Of a stretch of 64,000 bases of DNA, positions 8,168-17,132 are shown in pieces. The DNA comes from Hydrogenophaga sp. (GTDB taxonomy: Bacteria; Pseudomonadota; Gammaproteobacteria; Burkholderiales; Burkholderiaceae_C), in assembly GCA_016741995.1 (NCBI GenBank), contig JACVCO010000008.1, forward strand, positions 117,604-181,603. Direction: 5' to 3'. The notes under the pieces are model-generated. The model did not search any database and was not told where the DNA came from. It saw only the letters and a program-made list of their open reading frames with translations. How positions within the stretch are numbered: position 1 is the stretch's first letter; every line of letters starts with the position of its first letter. The position numbers and the translations under genes were made by a program.

Positions 8168-9460
8168 TCAGGCCTTGCTGCCGCGGCTGAGCAGCCAGTA
8201 CAGCAGGATGGCACCGAAGGTGGCGGTGCCGATGCCGCCCAGGCCGAAGGCGCCGAACTTGAGCGTGTACTCGCCCGTGCCCAGGATGATGGGGATGGCG
8301 GCCACCAGCAGGTTGCGGTTGTCCGAGAAGTCGACCTTGTTGTCGACCCAGATCTTGGCGCCCGCGATCGCGATCAGGCCGAACACCACGATGGACACAC
8401 CGCCCATCACGGCCAGCGGAATGGTCTGGATGAGCGCGCCGAACTTGGGGCTGAAGCCGAGCACGATGGCGATCACCGCGGCCACCACGAACATGGCGGT
8501 GGAGTAGATCTTGGTCGCGGCCATCACGCCGATGTTCTCGGCGTAGGTGGTCACGCCGGTGCCGCCCGCGCCGCCGCTCACCACGGTGGCGATGCCGTCG
8601 CCGATGAAGGCCTTGCCCAGGTAGGGGTTGAGGTCGCGGCCCGTCATGGCGCTCACGGCCTTCACGTGGCCCAGGTTCTCGGCCACCAGGATGATCGCCA
8701 CCGGCGCGATCAGCAGCATGGCCTGCGCGCTGAACACGGGCGCCGCAAAGCCGGGCATGCCGAACCAGGGCGCGGCGGCGATGCCGCTGAAATCGATCGG
8801 CTTGCCCAGCCCCAGGCCGTTGGTGAGGATGGCGTAGATCACGCTGGCCACGATCAGGCCGACCAGGATCAGCAGGCGCTGCACCATGCCGCGCGTGTAC
8901 ACGGCCACCAGGCCCACGCTCACGAAGGTGATGGCCTGCATCCAGGCGTCAAAACCCGTGGGCGCCATGTTCTTGATGGGAATCGCCGCGAGGTTCAGGC
9001 CGATCACGGCCACCACGGTGCCCGTGACGACCGGGGGCATCAGCCGCTCGACCCAGCCGGTGCCGATGGCCTGCACCACGATGCCGATGAGGATGTAGAG
9101 CACGCCGCAGGCAATGATGCCGCCCAGCGCCACGCCCAGGTTGGTGTTGGGCCCGCTGCCGGCGTAGCCGCTGGCCGCGATCACCACGCCGATGAAGGCG
9201 AAGCTCGAGCCCAGGTAGCTGGGCACCTTGCCGCCGGTGATGAAGAAAAAGATCAGGGTGCCGATGCCGCTCATGAGGATGGCGACGTTGGGGTCGAAGC
9301 CCATCAGCAGCGGGGCCAGCACGGTGGCGCCGAACATGGCGATCACGTGCTGCACGCCCATCACCGTGGTCTGGGGCCACGGCAGTCGTTCATCGGGGGC
9401 GATCACCCCGCCTTGCGCCAGGGTGTCGGCGCTTTTTTCCGTCCAGTTGAACAGGCCCAT
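8168..9460 (-). CDS. uraA: Uracil/xanthine permease (NCS2 family)
   Basis: NCS2 (nucleobase:cation symporter-2) transporter of 430 residues with about 14 hydrophobic segments. The conserved NCS2 signature is seen in YAENIGVMAATKI, and AENLGHVKAVSAMTG matches the substrate-site Glu/His region; the N-terminal MGVQHVIAMFGATVLAPLLMG is typical of UraA. The start at 9460 follows AGGAGCGAGCG; a longer frame to 9520 lacks this. Uracil is the likeliest substrate by resemblance, but xanthine or related bases are possible. Confidence 0.85.
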   Translation of the reverse strand: MGLFNWTEKSADTLAQGGVIAPDERLPWPQTTVMGVQHVIAMFGATVLAPLLMGFDPNVAILMSGIGTLIFFFITGGKVPSYLGSSFAFIGVVIAASGYAGSGPNTNLGVALGGIIACGVLYILIGIVVQAIGTGWVERLMPPVVTGTVVAVIGLNLAAIPIKNMAPTGFDAWMQAITFVSVGLVAVYTRGMVQRLLILVGLIVASVIYAILTNGLGLGKPIDFSGIAAAPWFGMPGFAAPVFSAQAMLLIAPVAIILVAENLGHVKAVSAMTGRDLNPYLGKAFIGDGIATVVSGGAGGTGVTTYAENIGVMAATKIYSTAMFVVAAVIAIVLGFSPKFGALIQTIPLAVMGGVSIVVFGLIAIAGAKIWVDNKVDFSDNRNLLVAAIPIILGTGEYTLKFGAFGLGGIGTATFGAILLYWLLSRGSKA

Positions 9461-9535
9461 CTCGCTCGCTCCTACGTGGTTTGTGTGGCGGCGATTGTGC
9501 AAGCAAGTGGCGCACCGCACACACCCGCACGGGCG

Positions 9536-10204
9536 TCAGCCGGACAGCCGCTGGCCGGGGGTTTTCGGGTCGCTCAGCGCCGCGCGCAGGCCGGCCACGA
9601 TGTAGCGCACCAGGTGCGGTGCGCCGGCCGGGTCGTGGGCGCGCACGCGGCCTTGCGAGAGCCGGGTGATGCGCTCGTCGCGCAGGTGCAGCCCGATGGC
9701 GCCGAGTGTGAACTGGCAGGCCCAGGCGAGCTCCGCGTGGCCCGCACCGGGCAGTGCCGCGTGCAGCGCGTCCATGAAGCGTTGCACCAGCGGTTCGAAG
9801 CCGTCGAGCAACGGGTGACCCGCTTCGGACGAGCCCAGCAGCAGCTCGCGCGCGAGCAGCCGCGCGTAGGCGGCGGTGTCGGGCTGCTGGCGCAGGTGCA
9901 GCAAGGGCAGCACGAAGGCCTCGACGATGCGGTGCAGGCCCTGCGGGTGCCGCGCCTGGCGGCGCGCGTCGTCCAGCGCGGCGGCGCGGTCGAGGTGCCA
10001 GTGCCGGTGGTGGACGAAGATGGCGCGGAAGAGATCGTGCTTGCGCCCGAAGTAGTAACCCACCAGGGCCAGCGGCACGTCGGCGGCCTCGGCGATCTGG
10101 CGCAGCGTGACCGCGTGGAAGCCGTGGTCGGCGAACAGGCGTTCGGCGGCCTGGAGGATGGCTTCCTGGCGGTCGTTGCGCAGCGGCGGTGCGGTCGTGT
10201 TCAT
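9536..10204 (-). CDS. TetR family transcriptional regulator
   Basis: 222-residue TetR regulator. The N-terminal HTH is clear (ILQAAERLFADHGFHAVTLRQIAEAADVPLALVGYYFGRKHDLF, residues about 15-58); the C-terminal half is a variable helical ligand-binding domain with TetR_C-like features. The ATG at 10204 gives a normal N-terminus; the frame is open further upstream. It is divergent from the acetoacetyl-CoA synthetase gene with about 107 bases between starts, so it may repress that gene. Confidence 0.85.
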   Translation of the reverse strand: MNTTAPPLRNDRQEAILQAAERLFADHGFHAVTLRQIAEAADVPLALVGYYFGRKHDLFRAIFVHHRHWHLDRAAALDDARRQARHPQGLHRIVEAFVLPLLHLRQQPDTAAYARLLARELLLGSSEAGHPLLDGFEPLVQRFMDALHAALPGAGHAELAWACQFTLGAIGLHLRDERITRLSQGRVRAHDPAGAPHLVRYIVAGLRAALSDPKTPGQRLSG

Positions 10205-10310
10205 GGCGTGGGCTCCTGCGGGGTGTCGGGTGGCGGGTGGTGGCGACCCGGGTGACAGACAGCACGGCCGGGCCCCGCTACGCTGGGTGCCCCCGACCTG
10301 TGCCACCACC

Positions 10311-12398
10311 ATGCCCACGCCGCCCTGCATCCCCCAGATCCGCCGCTACACCGAATGGCTCGCGACCCACCGGGGCCTGCGTTTTGACGACTACCCCGCG
10401 CTGTGGCGCTGGTCGGTGACCGACCTGGAGGCCTTCTGGGGCAGCATCGGCGACTACTTTAGTTTGAACATCCAATCAGAAGGGGGGCGGGTATTGGCCG
10501 CCAACGCCATGCCCGGCACGCGGTGGTTTCCCGGCGGCCGCGCGAACTACGCGCGCCAGGTGCTCCGCCACGTCGGGCCCGCGCACGCGGCCGGCCTCCC
10601 GGCGCTGATCGCGCGCAACGAGAAAGGCCGCGCCACCGAGCTCGGCTGGCCCGAGCTGCAGCGCCAGGTGGCCGCGTTGGCCTTGCACCTGCAGGCACAG
10701 GGCGTGCGGCGCGGTGACCGCGTGGCGGCCTACCTGCCGAACATCCCCGAAACCGCGATCGCCTTTCTCGCCGTCGTGAGCATCGGGGCCGTGTGGAGCG
10801 TGTGCGCGCCCGACATGGGCACCAACGCCGTGCTCGACCGCTTCCGCCAGATCGAACCGGTGGCGCTGATCGCCTGCGACGGCGTGACCTACGGCCAGCG
10901 CGACATCGATCGCCTGGGCGTGGTGGCCGAGTTGCGCGCGGCCCTGCCCACGGTGCGCCATGTGGTGCTGCACACCAACCTGGCCGAGACACCCGAGGCG
11001 AAGGCCCGGGCGCTGGCGCAGGTTGCGCCGTGTGCGCACTTCGAGGCCGTGACGGCGCGCGACGATGCGGCGGTCGCCACCTTCGAGCCCGAGTGGCTGC
11101 CCTTCGACCACCCGCTGTGGATCGTCTATTCCAGCGGCACCACCGGCCTGCCCAAGCCCATCGTGCACGGCCACGGCGGCACGGTGCTGGTGGGCATGGC
11201 GCTCAAGATCCTGCACAACGACATCGGCTGTAGCTACGACCCCAACAACTTCGGCGAGCGCTACCACTGGTACAGCTCCACCGGCTGGGTGATGTGGAAC
11301 GCGCAGGTCAGCGGCCTGCTCAACGGCACCACCTGCGTCATTTACGACGGCAACCCCGGCGGCTCGAAGGAGCGGCCCGACTGGACCACGCTGTGGCGCT
11401 TCGCGGCCGAGACCGGTGTCACCTTCTTCGGCGCCGGCGCGGCCTTCTACGCCAACTGCCTCAAGGCCGGGGTGGACCTTGCGCGCTGCGGCGATCTGTC
11501 GGCGGTGCGCGCGCTGGGCAGCACGGGATCGCCGCTGTCCGAGGACGCGCAGCGCTGGGGCACGCAGCAGTTCGCCGCCATCGCCGCGAACCCCGCGCAG
11601 CAGGACATCTGGTGGTGCAACATTTCAGGCGGCACCGACTTCGCGGGCGCCTTCATCGGCGGCCACCGCGAGCTGCCGCAGGTGCCCGGGCGCATGCAGT
11701 GCCGCCTGCTGGGCTGTGCCGTGGAATCGTGGAACGAGCAGGGCGAGCCGGTGACCGACGAGGTGGGTGAACTGGTGTGCGCCCAGCCCATCCCGTCGAT
11801 GCCGCTGCACTTCGTGGGCGACCCCGACAACCAGCGGCTCATCGGCAGCTACTTCGACAGCTTCCCTCCCGGCCATGGCCGCCGGCCCGGTGGCGGCGAC
11901 CTCGGCCCCGAAGCCGGTGCCGTCTGGCGCCATGGCGACTGGCTGCGCATCCTGCCCGACGGCTCGTGCGTGATCTACGGCCGCTCCGACGCCACCATCA
12001 ACCGCCATGGCCTGCGCATGGGCACGAGCGAGATCTACAGCGCGGTGGAGGCGCTGCCCGAGGTGCTCGACTCCATGGTGGTGGACCTCGAGTACCTGGG
12101 CCGCGACAGCTGGATGCCGCTGTTCGTGGTGCTGCGCGAGGGCCACACGCTCGACGCCTCGCTTACCGAGCGCCTGCGCGGCGCGATCCGCAGCGCGCTG
12201 TCGCCGCGCTTCGTGCCCGATGCGATCTACCAGGTCGCCGAGATCCCGCGCACGCTCTCGGGCAAGAAGCAGGAGCTGCCGGTGAAGAAGCTCCTGCTGG
12301 GCCAGCCGATCGAGAAGGTGATCAACCGCGAGGCCATGGCCAACCCGGGCTGTCTGGACTGGTACGTGAACCTGGCGCGCGAACGCGCCACGGCTTAG
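10311..12398 (+). CDS. Acetoacetyl-CoA synthetase
   Basis: ATP-dependent acyl-CoA ligase of 695 residues that converts acetoacetate to acetoacetyl-CoA, linking ketone-body or PHB turnover to central metabolism. The ANL-superfamily P-loop is YSSGTTGLPKPIVHGHGG; later motifs are FFGAGAAFY, GRSDATINRHGLRMGTSEIY and the catalytic lysine region TLSGKKQELPVKKLL. The segment VWSVCAPDMG and the long N-terminal domain are typical of acetoacetyl- rather than acetyl-CoA synthetase. Thirteen codons at 10458-10496 use codons rare elsewhere in the gene. The stop overlaps the convergent reductase gene by four bases. Confidence 0.92.
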   Translation: MPTPPCIPQIRRYTEWLATHRGLRFDDYPALWRWSVTDLEAFWGSIGDYFSLNIQSEGGRVLAANAMPGTRWFPGGRANYARQVLRHVGPAHAAGLPALIARNEKGRATELGWPELQRQVAALALHLQAQGVRRGDRVAAYLPNIPETAIAFLAVVSIGAVWSVCAPDMGTNAVLDRFRQIEPVALIACDGVTYGQRDIDRLGVVAELRAALPTVRHVVLHTNLAETPEAKARALAQVAPCAHFEAVTARDDAAVATFEPEWLPFDHPLWIVYSSGTTGLPKPIVHGHGGTVLVGMALKILHNDIGCSYDPNNFGERYHWYSSTGWVMWNAQVSGLLNGTTCVIYDGNPGGSKERPDWTTLWRFAAETGVTFFGAGAAFYANCLKAGVDLARCGDLSAVRALGSTGSPLSEDAQRWGTQQFAAIAANPAQQDIWWCNISGGTDFAGAFIGGHRELPQVPGRMQCRLLGCAVESWNEQGEPVTDEVGELVCAQPIPSMPLHFVGDPDNQRLIGSYFDSFPPGHGRRPGGGDLGPEAGAVWRHGDWLRILPDGSCVIYGRSDATINRHGLRMGTSEIYSAVEALPEVLDSMVVDLEYLGRDSWMPLFVVLREGHTLDASLTERLRGAIRSALSPRFVPDAIYQVAEIPRTLSGKKQELPVKKLLLGQPIEKVINREAMANPGCLDWYVNLARERATA

Positions 12399-13039
12399 TT
12401 CGCGACCGTGAAGCGCCGCCGCACGTGTTGCGGCTGTTCGATCTCGTCGGCAATGGCCGCGGCCAGGTCCGCCACCGAAATGCCCGCGGGCGCTTCGCCC
12501 GTGCCGGGCAGCAATTGATCGCCACCCACGCGGTACTTGCCCGTGCGCTCGCCCGGCGCCAGCGCGATCGGGGGCGACAGGAAGGTCCAGTCCAGCGCGG
12601 TGTCGCCGCGCAGGCGCGTGAGCAGATCGCGCGCCGCGAGCGCGCCCTGTTTCCATTCGGCCGGGAACTCGGGCGTGTCCACCAGCTGCAGGCCGGGCGC
12701 CACCTCCAGGCTGCCGGCGCCACCCACGGCCAGCAGGCGCTTCACGCCGGCCTGCTTCGTGCCCGCGAGGATGGCGTCGTAGCCTTTGCCGAACAGGGCG
12801 TGGATCTGCGGCTCCGTCCAGCCCGGGTTGTAGGCGCTCACCACGGCCTCGTGGCCCTTGACGGCCGCGGCCACTTGGGCGGCGTCGAGCGCGTCGGCGC
12901 GCACCACGCTCAGGCCGGCGCGGGCGGTGATTTTCTCGGGGTGGCGGGCCAGGGCGGTCACGGCGTGGCCGCGCGAAAGCAGCTCGTCGAGCACGGCGCT
13001 GCCGACGAAACCGGTGGCACCGATGAGGGCGATCTTCAT
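12395..13039 (-). CDS. NmrA-like NAD(P)-binding oxidoreductase
   Basis: 214-residue Rossmann-fold protein of the NmrA-like/atypical SDR type. The dinucleotide-binding motif IALIGATGFVGSAVLDEL is at residues 3-20. It lacks a canonical YxxxK catalytic pair, so it may reduce quinone-like substrates or sense the NAD(P) state. The internal ATG at 13039 places the Rossmann motif at the N-terminus. It is divergent from a LysR regulator (start 13136), the classic arrangement for LysR-controlled reductases, and ends overlapping the acetoacetyl-CoA synthetase stop (TTAG). Confidence 0.85.
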   Translation of the reverse strand: MKIALIGATGFVGSAVLDELLSRGHAVTALARHPEKITARAGLSVVRADALDAAQVAAAVKGHEAVVSAYNPGWTEPQIHALFGKGYDAILAGTKQAGVKRLLAVGGAGSLEVAPGLQLVDTPEFPAEWKQGALAARDLLTRLRGDTALDWTFLSPPIALAPGERTGKYRVGGDQLLPGTGEAPAGISVADLAAAIADEIEQPQHVRRRFTVAN

Positions 13040-13135
13040 GGCAAGACTCCAGTGGGTTGCGATGTCAGTCAGTGTCATGGCTTCACGAATTGCGCACCAG
13101 ACGGCAAAATCGGCATTCATCTTGTAGCCAATCTA

Positions 13136-14050
13136 ATGAGTGACGCCCAAAACCTGGCCGACAAACTGCGCCGCATGGCCTTGTTCGCCGAGATCGTGGA
13201 CAGCGGCTCCATCAGCGCCGCGGCGCGGCGCCTGGGCAGCACGCCTTCGGCCGTGAGCCAGCAATTGCGGGCGCTCGAGCACTCGCTCGGCCTGGTGCTG
13301 CTGCACCGCTCCACCCGCCGCCTCACGCTCACCGAAGCGGGCGAGCGCTACCACCCGGCCTGCGCGGCCATGCTGGCCCAGGCCCGCAGCGCCGACCTGG
13401 CGCTGGAGCGCCTGCGCGACGAGCCCGAGGGCGAACTGCGCCTGGCCGCACCGATCGGTTTCGGCGAGCTGATCGCCAGCGCCCTGGAGCCGCTGCGCCG
13501 CCACGCGCGGCTGCAACTGCACCTGCTGCTCGACGACACGCCGATCGACCTGATCGCCGAGCGCGTGGACCTGGCCCTGCGCGTCGGCCGCTTCAGCGAT
13601 TCCGCCCTGGTGGCGCGTCGCCTGGGCGAACTGCAGCGCGTGCTGTGCGCGTCGCCGCGCTACCTGGCCGAGCGCGGCTGGCCACGCCAGCCGGACGAAC
13701 TCACGGGCCACGACTGGCTGGCCCTGCCGCCGCGCGGCGGGCCGGTGGAGACGCTGGCGTTCCAGGGCCCGCAAGGAGCGCGCACCGAGGTGCGCGTCGC
13801 GCCGCGCGTGCGGGCGTCGCAGGTGACTGTGCTGCAGGCCCTGGCGCTCGCGGGCTGGGGCCTGTACGTGGGCATGGTCGACGACGTGCGCGCCGCCATG
13901 GACGCCGGCCAACTGGTGCCCGTGCTGCCCGACTGGCACCTGGAGCCGGCGGCGGTGTTCGCCGTCACGCCGCGGCGCGACGAGCAGCCCGCCAAGGTGC
14001 GCCACGCGCTCGCGGCGCTGCAGGCGCACTTCGTCGCGCGCGGCGGCTGA
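13136..14050 (+). CDS. LysR family transcriptional regulator
   Basis: 304-residue LysR regulator. The winged HTH spans residues about 10-65 (FAEIVDSGSISAAARRLG, followed by AVSQQLRALEHSLG); the rest is a periplasmic-binding-like effector domain of the CrgA/AaeR-like group (VDLALRVGRF). The ATG at 13136 has no good Shine-Dalgarno site and lies just after a TTGTAGCC-AATCTA stretch that could be a promoter. The divergent neighbour is the NmrA-like reductase, its probable target. Confidence 0.88.
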   Translation: MSDAQNLADKLRRMALFAEIVDSGSISAAARRLGSTPSAVSQQLRALEHSLGLVLLHRSTRRLTLTEAGERYHPACAAMLAQARSADLALERLRDEPEGELRLAAPIGFGELIASALEPLRRHARLQLHLLLDDTPIDLIAERVDLALRVGRFSDSALVARRLGELQRVLCASPRYLAERGWPRQPDELTGHDWLALPPRGGPVETLAFQGPQGARTEVRVAPRVRASQVTVLQALALAGWGLYVGMVDDVRAAMDAGQLVPVLPDWHLEPAAVFAVTPRRDEQPAKVRHALAALQAHFVARGG

Positions 14051-14065
14051 AGCGCGCGGGCCGCG

Positions 14066-14968
14066 TCAGCGCCGGCTCACCAGCACGATGCCCGCGGCCA
14101 CGCCCGCAAGCGCGATCATCAGCTTGAAGGTGAGCGGCTCGCCCAGCAGCAGCACCCCGAACACCAGCGCGAACACCGGCGTGAGGAAGGTGAAGGTGCT
14201 CATCTGCGTGGCGGGGTAGTGGCGCAGCATCCACATCCAGGTGAGGTAGCTGGCGAACGCGCCCACCACCGTCTGCAGCGCGATCGAGCCCCAGGCCTGG
14301 GCCGAGTAGGTGAAGCCCCAGGGCTCGCCGAGCGCGATCGAGACGACCGGCGCCACCACCGCGGTGACGGCCACCTGGTAGAAGAGCGTCTTCTCGGCGC
14401 TGGCCGTGGCCATGCGGCTGGCGCGGATGGTGAGCGTGGTGAGGCCCCACAGAATGCCCGCGGCCAGGCCCATCGCATCGCCGCGCCACTGGCCCGCCAC
14501 CGGCGAGGCCTGGCGAAAGCCCTCGCTGAACGCGAGCGCCACCGCCGCGAACGCGATCACCAGGCCCACCCACTGGATGCGCCGCAGCGTTTCGCCCGGC
14601 ACCACGCGTGGCAGCAGCAGCGCCACCACGAAGGGGCTGGTGTAGAGGAACACCGTGAGCCGCGACGCGCTGGTGAACTGCAGGCCCAGGTAGATGAACG
14701 CGAACTCGCCCGCGAACAGCAGGCCCGCAAGCAGGCCCGCACCGAGCGTGCCGTCGCGGTGGAACAGCGGCACGCCACGCGCCACGCACCACAACCACAG
14801 CAGCGCCGTGGCACCCCAGAAGCGCAGGGTGGCCTGCCACAGCGGCGGCACCTCGGCCACCGCCACCTTGATCAGGATCTGCTGGAAGCCCCAGAAGGCA
14901 CAGCACACCACCAGCAACGTGATGGCGAGCGAATCGAGGTGGGGTCTGCGTTCGACGGACAGGGACAT
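14066..14968 (-). CDS. EamA/DMT superfamily transporter
   Basis: 300-residue drug/metabolite transporter with ten predicted transmembrane helices in two EamA repeats (first half about 13-145, second about 160-295). Typical segments are QFTSASRLTVFLYTSPFVVALLLP in the first repeat and TQMSTFTFLTPVFALVFGVLLLGEPLT in the second. Starts at an ATG on the left-going strand at 14968. Probably exports an amino acid or metabolite; the substrate cannot be assigned. Confidence 0.87.
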   Translation of the reverse strand: MSLSVERRPHLDSLAITLLVVCCAFWGFQQILIKVAVAEVPPLWQATLRFWGATALLWLWCVARGVPLFHRDGTLGAGLLAGLLFAGEFAFIYLGLQFTSASRLTVFLYTSPFVVALLLPRVVPGETLRRIQWVGLVIAFAAVALAFSEGFRQASPVAGQWRGDAMGLAAGILWGLTTLTIRASRMATASAEKTLFYQVAVTAVVAPVVSIALGEPWGFTYSAQAWGSIALQTVVGAFASYLTWMWMLRHYPATQMSTFTFLTPVFALVFGVLLLGEPLTFKLMIALAGVAAGIVLVSRR

Positions 14969-15052
14969 GGCCGGGATTCTCGGGCGCGCGCGCGGGCGCG
15001 TCTGTCGCGGGGGTTTGCCGCGGCGCAGCAGCGCGGCGCCGGTGTGCGGGGC

Positions 15053-15487
15053 TCAGCGCGGCTGAGCGAGCCGGCGCAGCTGGTTCTTCAGGCGCTCCAC
15101 CGCAGCGGGCGACAGGTCGCCCAGCACCTGGGCTTCGTGGGCGCGCGCCTCGCGCAACAGCGGCGCCACCTTCTTCTGCCCGGCGGGCGTGATCGCCGCC
15201 AGCGTGCGGCGCTGGTCGGCCGGGTCGCCCTGCAGCGCCACCCAGCCCTGCGCCTGCAGGCGCTGCAGCAGCTTGGTCACGGTGGGTTGCTGGCTCAGCA
15301 CCTCGTGCGCGAGCGCGCCCACGCTCATGGGCGATGCGCCGCTCAGCACCGCGAGCACACGCCAGTCGAGCGAACCCAGACCCGCCTTGCGCACCTGGGC
15401 GTCGAAATCCTTGAACAGCGCGTGGTTGGCCTGGCCGAGCAGGTAGCCGAGGTACTCGTCAACGAACCGTTCGCCCCGTTCGCTCAC
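15053..15487 (-). CDS. MarR family regulator (likely controls the 15-19 kb catabolic cluster)
   Basis: 144-residue MarR-type winged-helix repressor: LDWRVLAVLSGASPMSVGALAHEVLSQQPTVTKLLQRLQAQGWV, then DQRRTLAAITPAG. The GTG start at 15487 overlaps the stop codon of the flavin reductase gene (GTGA), so the two form a leftward operon; a longer frame to 15619 would lie inside the reductase gene. Regulators of this kind (NicR, PicR) sit in nicotinate and picolinate clusters. A perfect dyad in the divergent promoter region (16019-16032) is its candidate operator. Confidence 0.88.
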   Translation of the reverse strand: MSERGERFVDEYLGYLLGQANHALFKDFDAQVRKAGLGSLDWRVLAVLSGASPMSVGALAHEVLSQQPTVTKLLQRLQAQGWVALQGDPADQRRTLAAITPAGQKKVAPLLREARAHEAQVLGDLSPAAVERLKNQLRRLAQPR

Positions 15488-16005
15488 AGCGGGTGCTCGG
15501 CGTAGAAGCGCCCGCCGTGAAAGAGCAGGGGAGACGCGTGCGGGTTGTGCGTGCAGCGCTCGACCTCGCCGACGAAGATCACGTGGTCGCCCTCGACGTA
15601 CTGGCTGCGGTTGAAGCACTCGAACACCGCGGCCGCGCCTTGCAGCAGCGGTGCGCCGTGGCCGCCTTCGGTGAAGGCCACGTCGGCCCAGCGGTCCACG
15701 CCGCGCGCGGCGAAGCGCTCGGCCAGGGCCTGCTGGTCGGCCGCGAGCACATTGATGGCGTAGTGCGAGCCGCTGCGGAACAGGGCCATCGAGCCCGCGT
15801 GGTGCGCCAGGCTCCAGAGCACCAGCGGCGGCGACAGCGACACCGAGTTGAACGAGTTGGCGGTCAGGCCCACCAGCGTGCCGTCGGGGGCGCGCGTGGT
15901 CACCACGGTCACGCCGGTGGCGAACATGCCCAGCGACGCGCGGAACTCGAGCGGCGAGAAATCGGGCGGGCGGGCCATGTGGCCGGCTTGACGGGCGGGA
16001 GACAT
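15484..16005 (-). CDS. Flavin reductase, HpaC/NicA-like small component
   Basis: 173-residue flavin:NAD(P)H reductase of the split-barrel family that supplies reduced flavin to a separate monooxygenase. Motifs FRASLGMFATGVTVVTT, LVGLTANSFNSVSLSPPLVLWSL and FHGGRFYAE are typical of HpaC-like proteins. Start chosen at ATG 16005; another ATG at 15978 would shorten it by nine residues, and neither has a clear Shine-Dalgarno site. The ACAD-like flavoprotein encoded at 17968-19233 is the obvious partner in a two-component monooxygenase. It is divergent from the NicX-like gene. Confidence 0.88.
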   Translation of the reverse strand: MSPARQAGHMARPPDFSPLEFRASLGMFATGVTVVTTRAPDGTLVGLTANSFNSVSLSPPLVLWSLAHHAGSMALFRSGSHYAINVLAADQQALAERFAARGVDRWADVAFTEGGHGAPLLQGAAAVFECFNRSQYVEGDHVIFVGEVERCTHNPHASPLLFHGGRFYAEHPL

Positions 16006-16018
16006 GGGCGTCAATTTA

Positions 16019-16032
16019 CATGAATTTTCATG
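16019..16032. promoter_or_regulatory. Inverted repeat, candidate MarR operator
   Basis: CATGAATTTTCATG is a perfect dyad (6-base arms, 2-base spacer) in an AT-rich island of an otherwise GC-rich region, midway in the 77-base gap between the divergent flavin reductase and NicX-like genes. TTTACA at 16015-16020 could be a -35 box for the rightward operon. The size and position suit a MarR dimer shutting off both directions. Confidence 0.5.
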
Positions 16033-16082
16033 AATAATGGGCGAAACACGAACCCGTCCCACCCCCAAAACGAGGAGACCCG

Positions 16083-17132
16083 ATGCTGCAGGAGCGGATC
16101 GAACCCGCCTGGATCGACGCCTTCGACGCGCTGCTGCGCCGTTGCGGCCTGCAGTCCGGCGAGTCAGTGGCCATTCTGGCCGAGACACAGAGCCGCCCGG
16201 TGCTGGTGGCGCTCGCCCACCTGGCCGCCGCGCGCCTGGGTGGGCGTTGCTTCACGGTCACGCTGCCTTCCGTGTTCAGCGGTGATGCGCCGGTGCAACG
16301 CTCCACCGGCGCCAGCCCCGCGATCCAGCACCTGCAGCCGGTGATCGCCGCGCTCGCGGGCAGCCAGCTCGTGATCGATTGCACCGCCGAGGGCCTGATG
16401 CACGCCCCCGAGCTGCCCGCCATCCTGCAGGGCAACGGGCAGACGCAGCCGCGCGTGGTCTACGTGAGCAACGAACACCCCGAGGCGCTGATGCGCCTGC
16501 TGCCCGACGACGCCACCGAGGCGCGCGTGAAGGCGCACGTGAAGCGCCTGCGTGGCGCGAAACGCATGCACGTCGCGTCGGCCGCCGGCACCGATCTGCA
16601 CATCGACCTGACCGGCGCCGTGGTGGGCGGCAACTGGGGCAGCACCACGCGCCCCGGCACGCTCACGCACTGGCCCGGCGGGCTGGTGCTCGGCTTCCCG
16701 GCGGCGGGCACGGTCAATGGCACGCTGGTGCTGGCCGAAGGCGACGTGAACCTCACCTTCAAGCGCTACATCGAGCGGCCGATCGCGCTCACCATCGAAC
16801 GCGACGTGGTCACGCGCATCGATGGCAGCGGTGTCGACGCCGAGCTGCTGCGCAGCCACTACGCCGCCTGGGGCGAGCCCGAGGCCTACGCGGTGAGCCA
16901 CGTGGGCTACGGCCTGAACGACAAGGCGCGCTGGGACAGCATGGCGCTCTACGACAAGCGCGACTTCAACGGCACCGAACTGCGCGCCTTCGCGGGCAAC
17001 TTCCTCTACAGCACCGGCGCCAACGAGGTGGCGGGGCGCCACACGCGCGGGCACTTCGATTTCCCGCTGCGCGGCTGCACGGTGACGCTCGATGACGCGG
17101 CCGTGATCGACGCCGGCAAGGTGGTCGAATGA
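16083..17132 (+). CDS. NicX-type 2,5-dihydroxypyridine 5,6-dioxygenase-like protein
   Basis: 349-residue protein of the NicX family, related to M29 aminopeptidases, which uses Fe(II) and O2 to open 2,5-dihydroxypyridine to N-formylmaleamate. Shared stretches include THWPGGLVLGFP, GTLVLAEGDVNLTFKRY, AVSHVGYGLNDKARWDSMAL and FAGNFLYSTGANEVAGR. The Fe(II) ligands described for Pseudomonas putida NicX (His, His, Asp) correspond to His273 (SHVGYG), His324 and Asp326 (GHFDFPLRGC), all present. The ATG follows GAGGAGACCCG, a strong ribosome-binding site. Its stop overlaps the next start (ATGA). The exact ring substrate is inferred. Confidence 0.85.
   Translation: MLQERIEPAWIDAFDALLRRCGLQSGESVAILAETQSRPVLVALAHLAAARLGGRCFTVTLPSVFSGDAPVQRSTGASPAIQHLQPVIAALAGSQLVIDCTAEGLMHAPELPAILQGNGQTQPRVVYVSNEHPEALMRLLPDDATEARVKAHVKRLRGAKRMHVASAAGTDLHIDLTGAVVGGNWGSTTRPGTLTHWPGGLVLGFPAAGTVNGTLVLAEGDVNLTFKRYIERPIALTIERDVVTRIDGSGVDAELLRSHYAAWGEPEAYAVSHVGYGLNDKARWDSMALYDKRDFNGTELRAFAGNFLYSTGANEVAGRHTRGHFDFPLRGCTVTLDDAAVIDAGKVVE

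Noticed and set aside
8156..10255. A 699-codon rightward frame over the UraA and TetR genes
   Set aside because: His/Ala/Asp-rich low-complexity product without motifs; the other strand holds the real genes.
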